DNA from: Burkholderiaceae bacterium
GTDB taxonomy: Bacteria > Pseudomonadota > Gammaproteobacteria > Burkholderiales > Burkholderiaceae_E
Direction of reading: 5' to 3'
Assembly (NCBI GenBank): GCA_024637155.1
Contig: JAGXFR010000040.1
Span: 1 to 56,123, forward strand
DNA: 56,123 bases
In this document: piece by piece, positions 25,211 through 34,056 of the stretch
How positions within the stretch are numbered: position 1 is the first letter of the stretch
How the letters are laid out: the number at the start of each line of letters is the position of its first letter
Translations under genes and position numbers: made by a program
Notes under the pieces: generated by a model
Databases searched by the model: none
What the model saw: only the letters and a program-made list of their open reading frames with translations
What the model was told of the DNA's origin: nothing

Positions 25211-25238
25211 TGCAGCTCTCCAGCTTGTGTGTTCGGGC

Positions 25239-26624
25239 TCAGCAGGGCATCGGGGCGTTACGGCGGCTGTAGTACCACCAGGTCATCGCGACGCAGGTCA
25301 CGTAGAAGACGATGAACGTGTAGAGGGCCGCCTCGGGGCCGCCCGTCAGCGCGATCGACGTGCCGTAGCTCTTGGGGATGAAGAAGCCTCCGTAGGCGCC
25401 GACCGCCGAGGAGAAGCCCAGCACCGCGGCCGCTTCCTTGTTGGCGTCGCGCACGGCGCGATCCTGCGCCACCGCGTCCTTGCCGCGCGCGTCGCGCTGG
25501 CGCTCGGTGAGGAAGATCACCGGGATCATGCGGAAGGTCGACCCGTTGCCCACGCCGGTCGCAGCGAAGAGCACGAGGAAACACACGAGGAAGCCGAAGA
25601 AATGGCCGCCGGCCCCGTTCTTGGGCAGGAAGAAGAGCACGCCCACCACCCCGATAATCATCACCACGAAGGTCCAGAAGGTGACCCGTGCGCCGCCGAG
25701 CTTGTCCGAGAGCCAGCCGCCGGCCGGCCGGATCAGCGCGCCCACGAGTGGGCCGAGCCATGCGTAGGAGAGCGCGCTCACCCCCGGAAACTGGCTCTTG
25801 ATGAGCAGCGGGAAGCCGGCCGAATAGCCGATGAAGGACCCGAAGGTGCCGAGATAGAGCCAGCACATCAGCCAGTTGTGCTTGCGCCGGAAGATCACCG
25901 CCTGATCAGCGAACGAGGCCTTCGCGTCGGCCAGGTCGTTCATGCCGAACCAGGCCGCAAGGGCGGAAACGGCGATGAACGGAACCCAGATGAAACCGGC
26001 GTTCTGCAGCCACATCGGCGCCTGCTGGCCCGCCTTGGTGATCATCTGGGGCTCGCCGCCGAACGCGCCGAAGACCCCTGCAGCGATCACGAAGGGCACC
26101 GTCAGCTGGACGATCGACACGCCGACGTTGCCGAGTCCCGCATTGAGCCCGAGCGCGGTGCCCTTGCGGGCTTTCGGGAAGAAGAAGTTGATGTTGGCCA
26201 TCGACGAAGCGAAGTTGCCCCCGCCGAAGCCGCACAGCAGCGCGAGGATCACGAACACCTCGTAGGGCGTGCCCGCATCCTGGACCGCGAAGCCGATTCC
26301 CAGCGCCGGAAGCATCAGCGACGCCGTGGAGATCGCGGTCCAGCGGCGTCCGCCGAAGATCGGCACCGCGAACGAATAGAAGATGCGCAGCGTTGCGCCG
26401 CACAGCGCGGGCAGCGCCGCCAGCCAGAAGAGCTGGTTGGTCGAGAACTTGAAGCCGACCGCTGGCAGGTTGACCACCACGACCGACCACACCATCCAGA
26501 CGATGAAAGCCAGCGTGAGTGCCGGGATCGAGATCCAGAGATTGCGCGTGGCGATCGCCTTCCCTTCGCTTTCCCAGAATTTCGGATCCTCGGGATTCCA
26601 GTGCTGAATCAGATGCGTGGCCAT
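25239..26624 (-). CDS. narK2: Nitrate/nitrite antiporter, NarK2 type
   Basis: 461 residues with about twelve helices. It carries the nitrate-porter signature in helix 5 (GFGGGNFASSMANINFFFP) and its counterpart in helix 11 (VGAYGGFFIPKSYG). Such NarK proteins exchange nitrite for nitrate during denitrifying or nitrate respiration. The longer hydrophilic N-terminus (HWNPEDPKFWESEGKAIA) resembles the NarK2 half of NarK1-NarK2 systems. It begins six bases after the narK1 stop, with AGG upstream, and precedes narG. The assignment to antiport rather than symport is by resemblance only. Confidence 0.9.
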   Translation of the reverse strand: MATHLIQHWNPEDPKFWESEGKAIATRNLWISIPALTLAFIVWMVWSVVVVNLPAVGFKFSTNQLFWLAALPALCGATLRIFYSFAVPIFGGRRWTAISTASLMLPALGIGFAVQDAGTPYEVFVILALLCGFGGGNFASSMANINFFFPKARKGTALGLNAGLGNVGVSIVQLTVPFVIAAGVFGAFGGEPQMITKAGQQAPMWLQNAGFIWVPFIAVSALAAWFGMNDLADAKASFADQAVIFRRKHNWLMCWLYLGTFGSFIGYSAGFPLLIKSQFPGVSALSYAWLGPLVGALIRPAGGWLSDKLGGARVTFWTFVVMIIGVVGVLFFLPKNGAGGHFFGFLVCFLVLFAATGVGNGSTFRMIPVIFLTERQRDARGKDAVAQDRAVRDANKEAAAVLGFSSAVGAYGGFFIPKSYGTSIALTGGPEAALYTFIVFYVTCVAMTWWYYSRRNAPMPC

Positions 26625-26630
26625 GGCGGT

Positions 26631-27902
26631 TTACCTCGTTCCCTGCGTCGTGATCGGTGCCGGCATGGCGGACGGTGCCAGCAGGTCGGCGGTGCGGTAT
26701 TCGGTGCGATACATCCAGATGAGCGAGACCCAGACCACCGCGTACATCAGCATGAACGCGCTCGAGCGGATCCCGGTGATGTCCATCAGGGCGCCGAACA
26801 TGACCGGCAGCAGGAAGCCACCCATGCCGCCGGCCAGTCCGACGATGCCGGAAACGGCACCGATCTGGCTCGGGTATTCATCCGATATGTACTTGAAGGT
26901 GCTCGCCTTGCCGAAAGCCCAGGCGATGCCCAGGATGAACATCAGCACGGTAAACCAGTAGACGTTCAGCCCGATATGGAAGGTCAGCGGTCCGTTGGCC
27001 GTGGAGATGGTCAGGTCCGTCTGGGGATAGGAGAGCAGAAACAGGCAGATCCAGCTCACCCACATCACCCACCAGGTCACCGAGTGGGCGCCATAGCGGT
27101 CCGCGAGCCAGCCGCCGACAGCGCGCAGCACACCGCCAGGCAAGGAGAATGCCGTAGCCAACAGCGCGGCGGTCTGAATGCTCATTCCGTACTCGCCGAC
27201 GTAGTACTGGACCATCCAAAGCGCCAGCGCCACATAGCCGCCGAAGACGATCGAGTAGTACTGGCAGTACTTGAGCACCGTCGGGTCCTTCATGACCACC
27301 AGCTGCTCGCGCCAGGACAGGGACTTGGCGTCTTCGATGTGCTTCGGATCGTGGTGGCTGAAGAGCCAGAAGAGGATTGCCGTGCCGAGCATCACCCCGG
27401 CGTAAACCTTCGGGACCATCGTCCAGCCGAAACCCAGGATAATCGCGGGCGCGATGAACTTGTTCAGCGCCGCGCCCGCATTGCCGGCGCCGAAGATGCC
27501 CATCGCAAAGCCCTGGCGTTTGGGGCTGAACCAGCGTGCGACGTAGGGGGTTCCAACCGAGAACGAGGCACCTGCGACGCCAACGAACAGCCCCAGCACC
27601 AGGTATTGCCAGTACGCCGTGGCATAGGTCATCAACCAGATCGGAATGATCGTGACGACCAATGTGCCCATCAGCACGATGCGTCCGCCATAGGTATCCG
27701 TCAGCATTCCCAGCGGCACCCGCAGCAGCGAACCGCTCAGGACCGGCATCGCGGTCAGCAAACCGAACTGCGTCGCGTTAAGGTCGAGCGCTTTCCTGAT
27801 CGGGATGCCGATAACGCCGAACATCATCCAGACCATGAAACACGTCGTGAACGCCAGCGTACTTACGATCAGTACGGACAGCGCCTTGCCCTGCTGCGTC
27901 AT
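26631..27902 (-). CDS. narK1: Nitrate/nitrite transporter, NarK1 type
   Basis: 423 residues from ATG 27902, supported by GAGGAG upstream. Twelve helices; the nitrate-porter signatures are GVAGASFSVGTPYVARWF and VGLAGGMGGFLLPVMFG. NarK1-type proteins are thought to be proton-linked nitrate importers working beside NarK2. As the first gene after the 215-base region downstream of narL, it probably begins the narK1K2GHJI-ppiC operon. In that region I see a hairpin (28006-28034) and one heptamer TACTCCT (28038-28044, minus strand) that fits the NarL consensus TACYYMT, but no convincing FNR box. Confidence 0.9.
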   Translation of the reverse strand: MTQQGKALSVLIVSTLAFTTCFMVWMMFGVIGIPIRKALDLNATQFGLLTAMPVLSGSLLRVPLGMLTDTYGGRIVLMGTLVVTIIPIWLMTYATAYWQYLVLGLFVGVAGASFSVGTPYVARWFSPKRQGFAMGIFGAGNAGAALNKFIAPAIILGFGWTMVPKVYAGVMLGTAILFWLFSHHDPKHIEDAKSLSWREQLVVMKDPTVLKYCQYYSIVFGGYVALALWMVQYYVGEYGMSIQTAALLATAFSLPGGVLRAVGGWLADRYGAHSVTWWVMWVSWICLFLLSYPQTDLTISTANGPLTFHIGLNVYWFTVLMFILGIAWAFGKASTFKYISDEYPSQIGAVSGIVGLAGGMGGFLLPVMFGALMDITGIRSSAFMLMYAVVWVSLIWMYRTEYRTADLLAPSAMPAPITTQGTR

Positions 27903-28005
27903 GTACGGCTCCTCGTGTCGGGGCGCGATGCAGCGCCACACCCGACTCTACGGTGGCAGCAACGTGCACAACATTCCCTGGTGGTAGGGGTGGAACGCGG
28001 CAGAA

Positions 28006-28034
28006 GAACGATGCGGGGATACCCCCCATCGTTC
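28006..28034. terminator. Strong 13-bp palindrome between narL and narK1
   Basis: GAACGATGCGGGG and CCCCCCATCGTTC form inverted arms (12 of 13 pairs) around a three-base ATA loop. Downstream on the minus strand the sequence is TTCTTCTGCC, and on the plus strand AAAAGG. It lies 84 bases beyond the narL stop and 104 bases before narK1, so it can end narXL transcription. It is also placed where a regulator could bind upstream of narK1. A second GC-rich inverted repeat (CGTGCCG...CGGCACG) sits nearer narL at about 28065-28105. Confidence 0.5.
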
Positions 28035-28117
28035 AAAAGGAGTAGTTCGCTCGTAGCGGGAAAGCGTGCCGACGCGACCGGTCCGGGTACCGGCCCCCGG
28101 CACGCGTCACACCTGCT

Positions 28118-28768
28118 TCAGGCGATCCCCTGCTCGACGGCGTAGACAGCGGCCTGGACCCGTGAGCTGAGATTGAGCTTGCGCAGGATGTGCTGAACGT
28201 GGACCTTGACGGTGGTCTCGGCAATGCCCAGCCTACGCGCGATTTCCTTGTTGCTCGCGCCGCCGGCGATCTCGCGCAGAATCTCGCGTTCCCGCGGGGA
28301 GAGCGGCTCTTCGCGGTGCGCGGCGCCCGCCGGAGCGCCGGCTCCGCTCGCGCTGCGCAGCGCGTTCACGAGCTTGTGCGTCATCTCCGGCGACACCACT
28401 GCCTCGCCCGCCAGCGCGCGCCGGATCGCGTCCCCCAGGGCCTCGCTCTCGACCGTCTTGAGCAGGTAGCCGGCCGCCCCTGAATTGAGCGCGCGGGCGA
28501 GGTCGTCCTCATCCTCGCTGACCGTGAGCACGATGACCCGCGCCGCGGGGGCTGACTCGCGCAGGGCTCCGACCGCGTCAATGCCGCGCACGCCGGGCAT
28601 GTGGTTGTCCAGCAGCACGATGTCGGGCTGCAACTCGGCGGCGCGACGCAGCGCCTCTCCGGCGTCCCCCGCCTCGCCGACCACCGAGAAGGCGGGGTCG
28701 CGCCCGAGCAGCGCAAGGAGCCCTCTGCGAAACAGCGTGTGGTCATCGACGACCAGGATCCGAATCAT
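28118..28768 (-). CDS. narL: Nitrate/nitrite response regulator NarL
   Basis: 216 residues. The receiver domain (1-120) has DD at 8-9, phosphoacceptor D54 in VLLDNHMPG and the conserved lysine in GYLLKTVE. The output is a LuxR-type helix-turn-helix (about 150-210) with LSPREREILREIAGG, SNKEIARRL and TVKVHVQHILRKL. NarL activates nar operon genes when phosphorylated by NarX under nitrate. It is encoded just after narX (37 bases) and upstream of the nar operon, supporting this function over other LuxR-type regulators. Confidence 0.93.
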   Translation of the reverse strand: MIRILVVDDHTLFRRGLLALLGRDPAFSVVGEAGDAGEALRRAAELQPDIVLLDNHMPGVRGIDAVGALRESAPAARVIVLTVSEDEDDLARALNSGAAGYLLKTVESEALGDAIRRALAGEAVVSPEMTHKLVNALRSASGAGAPAGAAHREEPLSPREREILREIAGGASNKEIARRLGIAETTVKVHVQHILRKLNLSSRVQAAVYAVEQGIA

Positions 28769-28805
28769 GCCCCGCTCCGTCCCGCGCCCTGCCCGCTTGC
28801 GTCGC

Positions 28806-30680
28806 TCATGCCGCCGGCTCCCGTTCTCCGAGGGTCAGCGTCACCTCGGTGCCCCGGCCCGGGGTCGAGTTCACCTCGAGGGCGGCCCCGATGCGTTGCG
28901 CGCGTTCGCGCATGATGCGCAAGCCCACGTGGGTTTCGTCATCCGCCGCCTGGTCGAACGCGAAGCCCGACCCGTCGTCCCGCACCCGAAACCGCCAGAG
29001 CGGCTCCTGGTCGACATCGATCTCGACGCCGCTCGCACCGGCATGCTTACGCACGTTGGAGAGCGCCTCCTGCACCACATGCAGCACCTGTATCTGCACC
29101 TCCGGAGCCAGCGGCATCCCGTCGCCGCGGATCGCGAGGCTCGTTTTCAGCGCCGTCTGGTGCTCGAACTTGGTCAGCGTCGCCCGAAGCGCCTGTTCGA
29201 TGTCCTCGGTGTTCGTTTTCGTGCGGAAGTGGATCAACAGCTCGCGCACGTCGCCGTAGCTCTCGCGCACGCCCGCATCGATCTCGTCGACCGTGGCGCG
29301 TACCGCAGCATCGTCCTCATCGGTCAGAGCGTCGCGCAAGAGCTTGACCTGAATCTTGAGAAATGCCAGGGACTGCGCGATCGAATCGTGCAGTTCCTGC
29401 GCGAGCATCGTGCGCTCCTCGGACACCGCGGCGTGCCGCATCTCGGTCACCAGGCGCAGGTTCTCGATCGCCGAGGCGAGGTGGCTCGCCATCGCCTGCA
29501 GCAGGCTGCGCTCTTCGCTCGTCGGCTCGCGCGGCACGCGGTAGAACAGGTCGATCTCCCCGACCAGGCGCTGGTGCGAGCGCACCGGAATCGAGACGAC
29601 CGTGGCGAAACCCGCCTTCGCGCAGTTGTTGAGCTGCAACCGCGGTTCACCCCGCACCGGGATCACCCGCAATCCGGTCTCCGTTGCGTTCACCCCGCAC
29701 TGGCACTGGCCGACGTGCAAACAGCGCTCCTGGGCGACCATCGCCGGCGGCAGCCCATCGCTGGAGAGCAGCATCAGGCGTCGGCTGGACGCGTCGGACC
29801 AGCGAACCGCCGCCGCATCGGCCCCGGAGATGCGCCGGATCGCGCGGACGAACCCGTCGGCAAGATCTGCCAGCGTCGCCGCATCCGCCACCAGCGAGGT
29901 AATCTCGTAGAGGGATTCGAGCCGCCGCTTCTGTTGTGCGAGGCTTGCCGTTTTCTGCGCCACGCGTCCCTCGAGATCGCGATAGAGGGTCTCCAGCGCC
30001 TCCGCCATCTCGTTGAACCCGGCGGCCAGCGTCCCGAATTCGTCACCCGAGGGAATCTCCACGCGGACGTCGAATTCGCGACGGCGGATGCGCCCCGTCG
30101 CGGCCTTCAGGCGGCTCAGCGGCTCGAGCAGGAACAGGTGCAGCGCGTAGGCGGTGGTGGTCGCGGTGACGACCACCAATCCGAGCATGAACATCTGCAC
30201 GCCGTGCAGGATTGCCGTCCAGCGCGACAGATGAGCTTCGATCGCGGTGACGAACCGGTCGACCAGCGCGACGAATTCATCGGCTTCCGGCAAGCGGGCG
30301 GCCCCGACTCCGCCGGGATCGCGCGCCCAGACCGGCTGCAGTTCCGCCCAACGGGCGCGTACCTGCTCGAACGCCTCGGTGACACGCGGATCCCAGGGAA
30401 CAATCAGCGGGCGCGACGGGTCGCCCTGCCGGAGCGCGCGCAGGTTCGTCTCGAAGCGCGCGATCTGCCTTGTCAACGCCTCCTGCTCACCGGCCTGGGC
30501 GAGCATGGCGATCCGGTAGGTGGCCATGCGCAAGCGGCCGGCTTCGTTGATTGCCGCCGCACCGCCCTCGAGCTGCCAGCTGACCCAGAGCGTCAGCCCG
30601 ATGGACGTCAGCGCCGCGACCAGCAGCGCGACGCCGATCAGCGCAAGCTTGGCCGCAAGCGAGCTGGGCACGATCTTCAT
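28806..30680 (-). CDS. narX: Nitrate/nitrite sensor histidine kinase NarX
   Basis: 624 residues. Helix 1 spans about 12-34. The periplasmic part begins with NEAGRLRMATYR (45-56), matching the P-box that binds nitrate. The second helix spans about 160-185, followed by HAMP (185-240). A GAF-like central module has C320, C326, C328 and C353, the cysteine-rich pattern of NarX/NarQ. The HisKA_3 box is QELHDSIAQS with phosphoacceptor H431, and the C-terminal ATPase domain carries VRDDGSGF and GLRIMRERA. A TAGAAT hexamer ends eight bases before the ATG, so the transcript may be nearly leaderless. Confidence 0.94.
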   Translation of the reverse strand: MKIVPSSLAAKLALIGVALLVAALTSIGLTLWVSWQLEGGAAAINEAGRLRMATYRIAMLAQAGEQEALTRQIARFETNLRALRQGDPSRPLIVPWDPRVTEAFEQVRARWAELQPVWARDPGGVGAARLPEADEFVALVDRFVTAIEAHLSRWTAILHGVQMFMLGLVVVTATTTAYALHLFLLEPLSRLKAATGRIRRREFDVRVEIPSGDEFGTLAAGFNEMAEALETLYRDLEGRVAQKTASLAQQKRRLESLYEITSLVADAATLADLADGFVRAIRRISGADAAAVRWSDASSRRLMLLSSDGLPPAMVAQERCLHVGQCQCGVNATETGLRVIPVRGEPRLQLNNCAKAGFATVVSIPVRSHQRLVGEIDLFYRVPREPTSEERSLLQAMASHLASAIENLRLVTEMRHAAVSEERTMLAQELHDSIAQSLAFLKIQVKLLRDALTDEDDAAVRATVDEIDAGVRESYGDVRELLIHFRTKTNTEDIEQALRATLTKFEHQTALKTSLAIRGDGMPLAPEVQIQVLHVVQEALSNVRKHAGASGVEIDVDQEPLWRFRVRDDGSGFAFDQAADDETHVGLRIMRERAQRIGAALEVNSTPGRGTEVTLTLGEREPAA

Positions 30681-30698
30681 GGCGTTCCATTCTAGTGC

Positions 30699-30733
30699 GC
30701 CGGCGCCCGGCGTGATATCGCCCTGGCGCCGGC
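30699..30733. other. GC-rich hairpin upstream of narX
   Basis: Outer arms GCCGGCGCC/GGCGCCGGC (9 bp, perfect) enclose inner arms GGCG/CGCC around TGATAT. It lies between the DUF3567 stop (30793) and narX (30680), with no T run after it on the minus strand. It could end upstream transcription weakly, or lie in the narX promoter: the -10-like TAGAAT is about ten bases downstream. Its function is not established. Confidence 0.4.
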
Positions 30734-30792
30734 CTGGCGTGCGAGCCCATCCAAAGGGGCGGAATTCGGGGCGCAGGCGCGCCGCGACCGCC

Positions 30793-31038
30793 TCAGTGCA
30801 TGGTCAGCGGATGGTGCATCAGCCCGTCGAAGCGCGCCAGGAAGGCATCGACCTCTTCGGCCGGGGTTTCCCGGGCGATCAGTTCCTCGACGTCCTGCCG
30901 GAAGTGGGCGGCCAGCGCCCCGCCGAGATACATCTCGCGGCGCATCGCCTTGTCCATGATCTCGAAACCGCCGAACTGGCCCGTCGCGTCCTGGAACTCG
31001 ACGACGCAGTAATGCGTGCTGTTGTAGATCATGTTCAT
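30793..31038 (-). CDS. DUF3567 domain-containing protein
   Basis: 81 residues from ATG 31038, with GGAGAG upstream. The sequence MNMIYNSTHYCVVEF, the central GGFEIMDKAMRREMYLGGALAAHF and the C-terminal EEVDAFLARFDGLMHHPLTMH are the DUF3567 pattern, a small cytoplasmic family typical of Burkholderiales with no known role. No membrane or export signal. It stands alone between trkH and narX, all on the minus strand. An upstream in-frame extension to 31113 lacks homology and was left out. Confidence 0.88.
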   Translation of the reverse strand: MNMIYNSTHYCVVEFQDATGQFGGFEIMDKAMRREMYLGGALAAHFRQDVEELIARETPAEEVDAFLARFDGLMHHPLTMH

Positions 31039-31165
31039 GGCTGCTCTCCGGTGACGCAGCGCAAGTGTCGGCGACGCAGCCGCGCGCGGTGAGCCGGAAC
31101 CGACGATCGACACGTTGCAGCCGACGAACGCGCGTCCGGCCCCCGCGGGGTGTGGGACGCTCGCC

Positions 31166-32626
31166 TCAGCGACGCCAGAACGCCGCGGTGAAGATGACCG
31201 CGAAGGTGAGCAGTTCGAGCCGCCCGGCGACCATCCCGATCGCGAAGACCCAGGTCTGGAAGTCGCTCAGGTGGGCGTAGTTGCCGCTGGGCCCGAGGGT
31301 TCCCAGCGCCGGGCCGATGTTGTTGACGATCGAGACCACGCCCGTTACCGCCGAGAGGAAATCCATCCCGGTGCCCAACATCACGAAGGTGAGCAGCGTG
31401 ATCGTTGCCCCGTAGAGAAGCATGAAACCAAGCACCGAAAGGACGACCTTGGTGGGAATGGCCTGCCCGTTGATGGTCAGCGGCTTGATCTGCTTCGGGT
31501 GCACGATGCGCCCGAGTTCGCGCCGCGCCTGCTTGACGAGGATGAGCGCGCGAATCATCTTGATCCCGCCGCCGGTCGATCCCGCCGAAGACGCGATGCA
31601 GCCGAGGAACATGATCCACGCGCCCGCGAAAATCGGCCAGATGCCGTAGTCGGTGCTGGCATAGCCGGTCGAGGTGCCCAGCGCCACGGCATTGAACAGC
31701 GCGTGGCGCAGCGCCGGCACGAAATCCGGGTAGAGGTGCTCGTGGCCCCAGAGGTAGAGCGCCAGCCCCAGGCCGCTCAGGAAAATCAGGGTCCAGCTCG
31801 CGAAAGCCTCGTTGTCGTGGACGTAGACCTTCAGCGAGCGCTGGCGCAGCGCCGTGAAGTGGGTCGCGAAGTTGGTGACCGCGATCATCATGAAGACCCC
31901 CAGCACGACTTCGATGCTCACCGAATTGAAGCTCTCGATGCTGCCGTCACGCGTCGAAAAACCACCTAGCGCCAGCGCCGAGAAGGCGTGCGCAACCGAT
32001 TCGAACCAGTTCATCCCGGCGACGCGCAGCGCCAGGATGCAGGCCACGGTGAGCGAAGCGTAGATCAGCCACAGGTACTTGGCGGCCTGGGTGATCCGCG
32101 GGGTGAGCTTGCCCTCCTTCATCGGGCCCGGCGTCTCGGCCTTGAACAGCTGCATGCCGCCGACACCGAGCAGCGGCAGGATCGCCACGGCCAGCACGAT
32201 GATTCCCATGCCACCGTACCACTGCAGCGCGTGGCGCCACAGGTTGATCGACTGCGGCAGGAACTCGAGCCCGCTGATCACGGTGGCGCCGGTCGTCGTC
32301 AGCCCCGAGGTCGCCTCGAAGAACGCGTCGGTGACGCTGATTCCGGGGATCGCGAGCAGGAAGGGCACCGACGCCAGCCCGATCATCGAGAACCAGCCGA
32401 GGACGACGAGCAGGCAGCCCTCGCGGGGATGAAGCTCCCGCTTGCTGCTCCGGGTGGCGACGAAGAGCACCAGACCGGAGAGGAAGGACGCGGACGCGGC
32501 GATCACGAAACTGCCGTGCATCCCGTCGCCGACACCCAGCGACCAGGCGAGCGGCAGCAGGAACGTGGCGGCAAACACCATCCACAATCCGCCCAGAACA
32601 TGGGCAATCGCCGAGATGCGGTTCAT
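31166..32626 (-). CDS. trkH: TrkH family potassium uptake protein (membrane channel subunit)
   Basis: 486 residues, many membrane helices. The four selectivity-filter pore loops of the Trk/Ktr/HKT family are visible: ATSGLTTTGATV, FSALALGGFSTRDGS, LGTSTGYASTDYG and VTGVVSIVNNIGPALG. The protein forms the K+ pathway, gated by the cytoplasmic TrkA ring. It follows trkA by 38 bases at the end of the long def-to-trkH gene run. ATG 32626 fits the family N-terminus. Confidence 0.94.
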   Translation of the reverse strand: MNRISAIAHVLGGLWMVFAATFLLPLAWSLGVGDGMHGSFVIAASASFLSGLVLFVATRSSKRELHPREGCLLVVLGWFSMIGLASVPFLLAIPGISVTDAFFEATSGLTTTGATVISGLEFLPQSINLWRHALQWYGGMGIIVLAVAILPLLGVGGMQLFKAETPGPMKEGKLTPRITQAAKYLWLIYASLTVACILALRVAGMNWFESVAHAFSALALGGFSTRDGSIESFNSVSIEVVLGVFMMIAVTNFATHFTALRQRSLKVYVHDNEAFASWTLIFLSGLGLALYLWGHEHLYPDFVPALRHALFNAVALGTSTGYASTDYGIWPIFAGAWIMFLGCIASSAGSTGGGIKMIRALILVKQARRELGRIVHPKQIKPLTINGQAIPTKVVLSVLGFMLLYGATITLLTFVMLGTGMDFLSAVTGVVSIVNNIGPALGTLGPSGNYAHLSDFQTWVFAIGMVAGRLELLTFAVIFTAAFWRR

Positions 32627-32664
32627 CGTCGCTCAGGTGCGTCGTGGATGGGTTCGGCGAGACA

Positions 32665-34056
32665 TCAGAAGAAGCCGACGCCCACCTGGAACAGCTTCTC
32701 GACCTTGGGCATCATGCGCTTGTTGGTGACGAACACGATGACATGGTCCTCGGGCTCGATCATCGTGTCGTGGTGGGCGATGATGACCTGCGAAGCACCA
32801 ACCCCGTCGCCGCGCACGATCGCCCCGATCATCGCACCCTTGGGCAGATCGATCTCCTCGATGCGTCGCCCCACCACCTTGGAGGATTTCGTGTCGCCGT
32901 GCGCAATCGCTTCGAGCGCCTCGGCGGCGCCGCGGCGCAGCGCATGCACGGCGACCACGTCGCCCCGGCGCACGTGCTTGAGCAACTCGCCGATCGTTGT
33001 CTGCGCGGGCACCACGGCGATGTCGATCTGACTGCCCTCCATCAGGTCGGCGTAGGCCTGGCGATTGATCAGCGCGATCACGCGGCGTGCCCCGATGCGC
33101 TTGGCGAGCATGCACGACATGATGTTGGTCTCGTCGTCGTTGGTGAGTGCGACAAAGAGATCGGTCTCGGCAACACCTTCGTCCGAGAGCAGGTCCTCGT
33201 TGGTCGAGTCACCGTTGAGGATCACCGACGATGAGGGCAGCTGGCTGGCGAGATATTCGCAGCGCCGGCGGTCGGCCTCGATCACCTTGATGTTGTAGTC
33301 GGTGCCCAGCGCGCGCGCCAGGCGCAGCCCGATGTTGCCGCCGCCCGCGATCATCACGCGCCGCACCGGTTTCTCGACGCGGCGCAGGTCGGCGAGCGCC
33401 GTGCGGATGTGTTCGGAGGCCGCGAGCAGGAACACTTCGTCGCCCGGTTCGATCATCGTGTCGCCGTCGGGCGCGACCGAACGGTCGCCGCGGAAGATCG
33501 CCACGACCCGCATGTCGACCTTCGGATGGTGCTTGCGCAAATCGCTGACCGGATGCGAGACGAGCGGACCCCCCGCGTAGGCACGCACGGCAATCAGACA
33601 CACCCTGCCCTCGGCGAATTCGAGCACCTGAAGCGCTTCCGGAAACTGAATCAGCTTGCGCACGTAGTCGGTGACGGTCTGCTCGGGGCAGATCAGGTGA
33701 TCGACCTGGAAGCCGTCGGCGCCAACGATTTCCGGATGGTCGATGAACTCGGGCGCGCGGATCCGCGCGACGCGGTTCGGGATGTTGAAGACCTTGGCGG
33801 CAAGCTGGCAGGCGACCAGGTTGATCTCGTCGCGCGCGGCGGTCGCGATCAGGATGTCGGCATCGTCCGCGCCCGCCGCGCGCAGAACCGGCACGTGCGT
33901 GCCGTTGCCCGTTACGGTGCGCAGGTCGAGCCGATCCTGCAGTTCGCTGAGCTGCACCGGGTCGGTGTCGACGACCGTGATGTCGTTGCGCTCGGAAACC
34001 AGGTTTTCGGCGACCGACACGCCGACCCGTCCCGCGCCAAGGATGATGATCTTCAA
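32665..34056 (-). CDS. trkA: Trk system potassium uptake regulatory protein TrkA
   Basis: 463 residues from TTG 34056, chosen because family homology (KIIILGAGRVGVSVAENL) begins there and the TTG overlaps the ntrX stop as TTGA. Two Rossmann-type RCK-N domains bind NAD(H) or nucleotides: GAGRVG near residue 7 and GGGNIG near residue 237. Each is followed by a TrkA-C domain (PDGDTMIEPGDEVFLLA and HDTMIEPEDHVIVFV). TrkA gates TrkH. The open frame continues far upstream into ntrX sequence, but that part is unrelated. Confidence 0.93.
   Translation of the reverse strand: MKIIILGAGRVGVSVAENLVSERNDITVVDTDPVQLSELQDRLDLRTVTGNGTHVPVLRAAGADDADILIATAARDEINLVACQLAAKVFNIPNRVARIRAPEFIDHPEIVGADGFQVDHLICPEQTVTDYVRKLIQFPEALQVLEFAEGRVCLIAVRAYAGGPLVSHPVSDLRKHHPKVDMRVVAIFRGDRSVAPDGDTMIEPGDEVFLLAASEHIRTALADLRRVEKPVRRVMIAGGGNIGLRLARALGTDYNIKVIEADRRRCEYLASQLPSSSVILNGDSTNEDLLSDEGVAETDLFVALTNDDETNIMSCMLAKRIGARRVIALINRQAYADLMEGSQIDIAVVPAQTTIGELLKHVRRGDVVAVHALRRGAAEALEAIAHGDTKSSKVVGRRIEEIDLPKGAMIGAIVRGDGVGASQVIIAHHDTMIEPEDHVIVFVTNKRMMPKVEKLFQVGVGFF

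Noticed and set aside
21278..25315. A 1345-codon open frame on the plus strand opposite narG, and a similar 1008-codon frame at 25119-28145 opposite narK1K2
   Set aside because: The composition is typical of antisense frames at high GC, no homology is recognisable, and the opposite strand carries well-conserved nar genes.
27903..28117. An FNR/Anr box (TTGAT-N4-ATCAA) upstream of narK1
   Set aside because: No match close to the consensus was found on either strand. GTTGTGCACGTT near 27965 is a weak palindrome but lacks the TTGAT half-sites.
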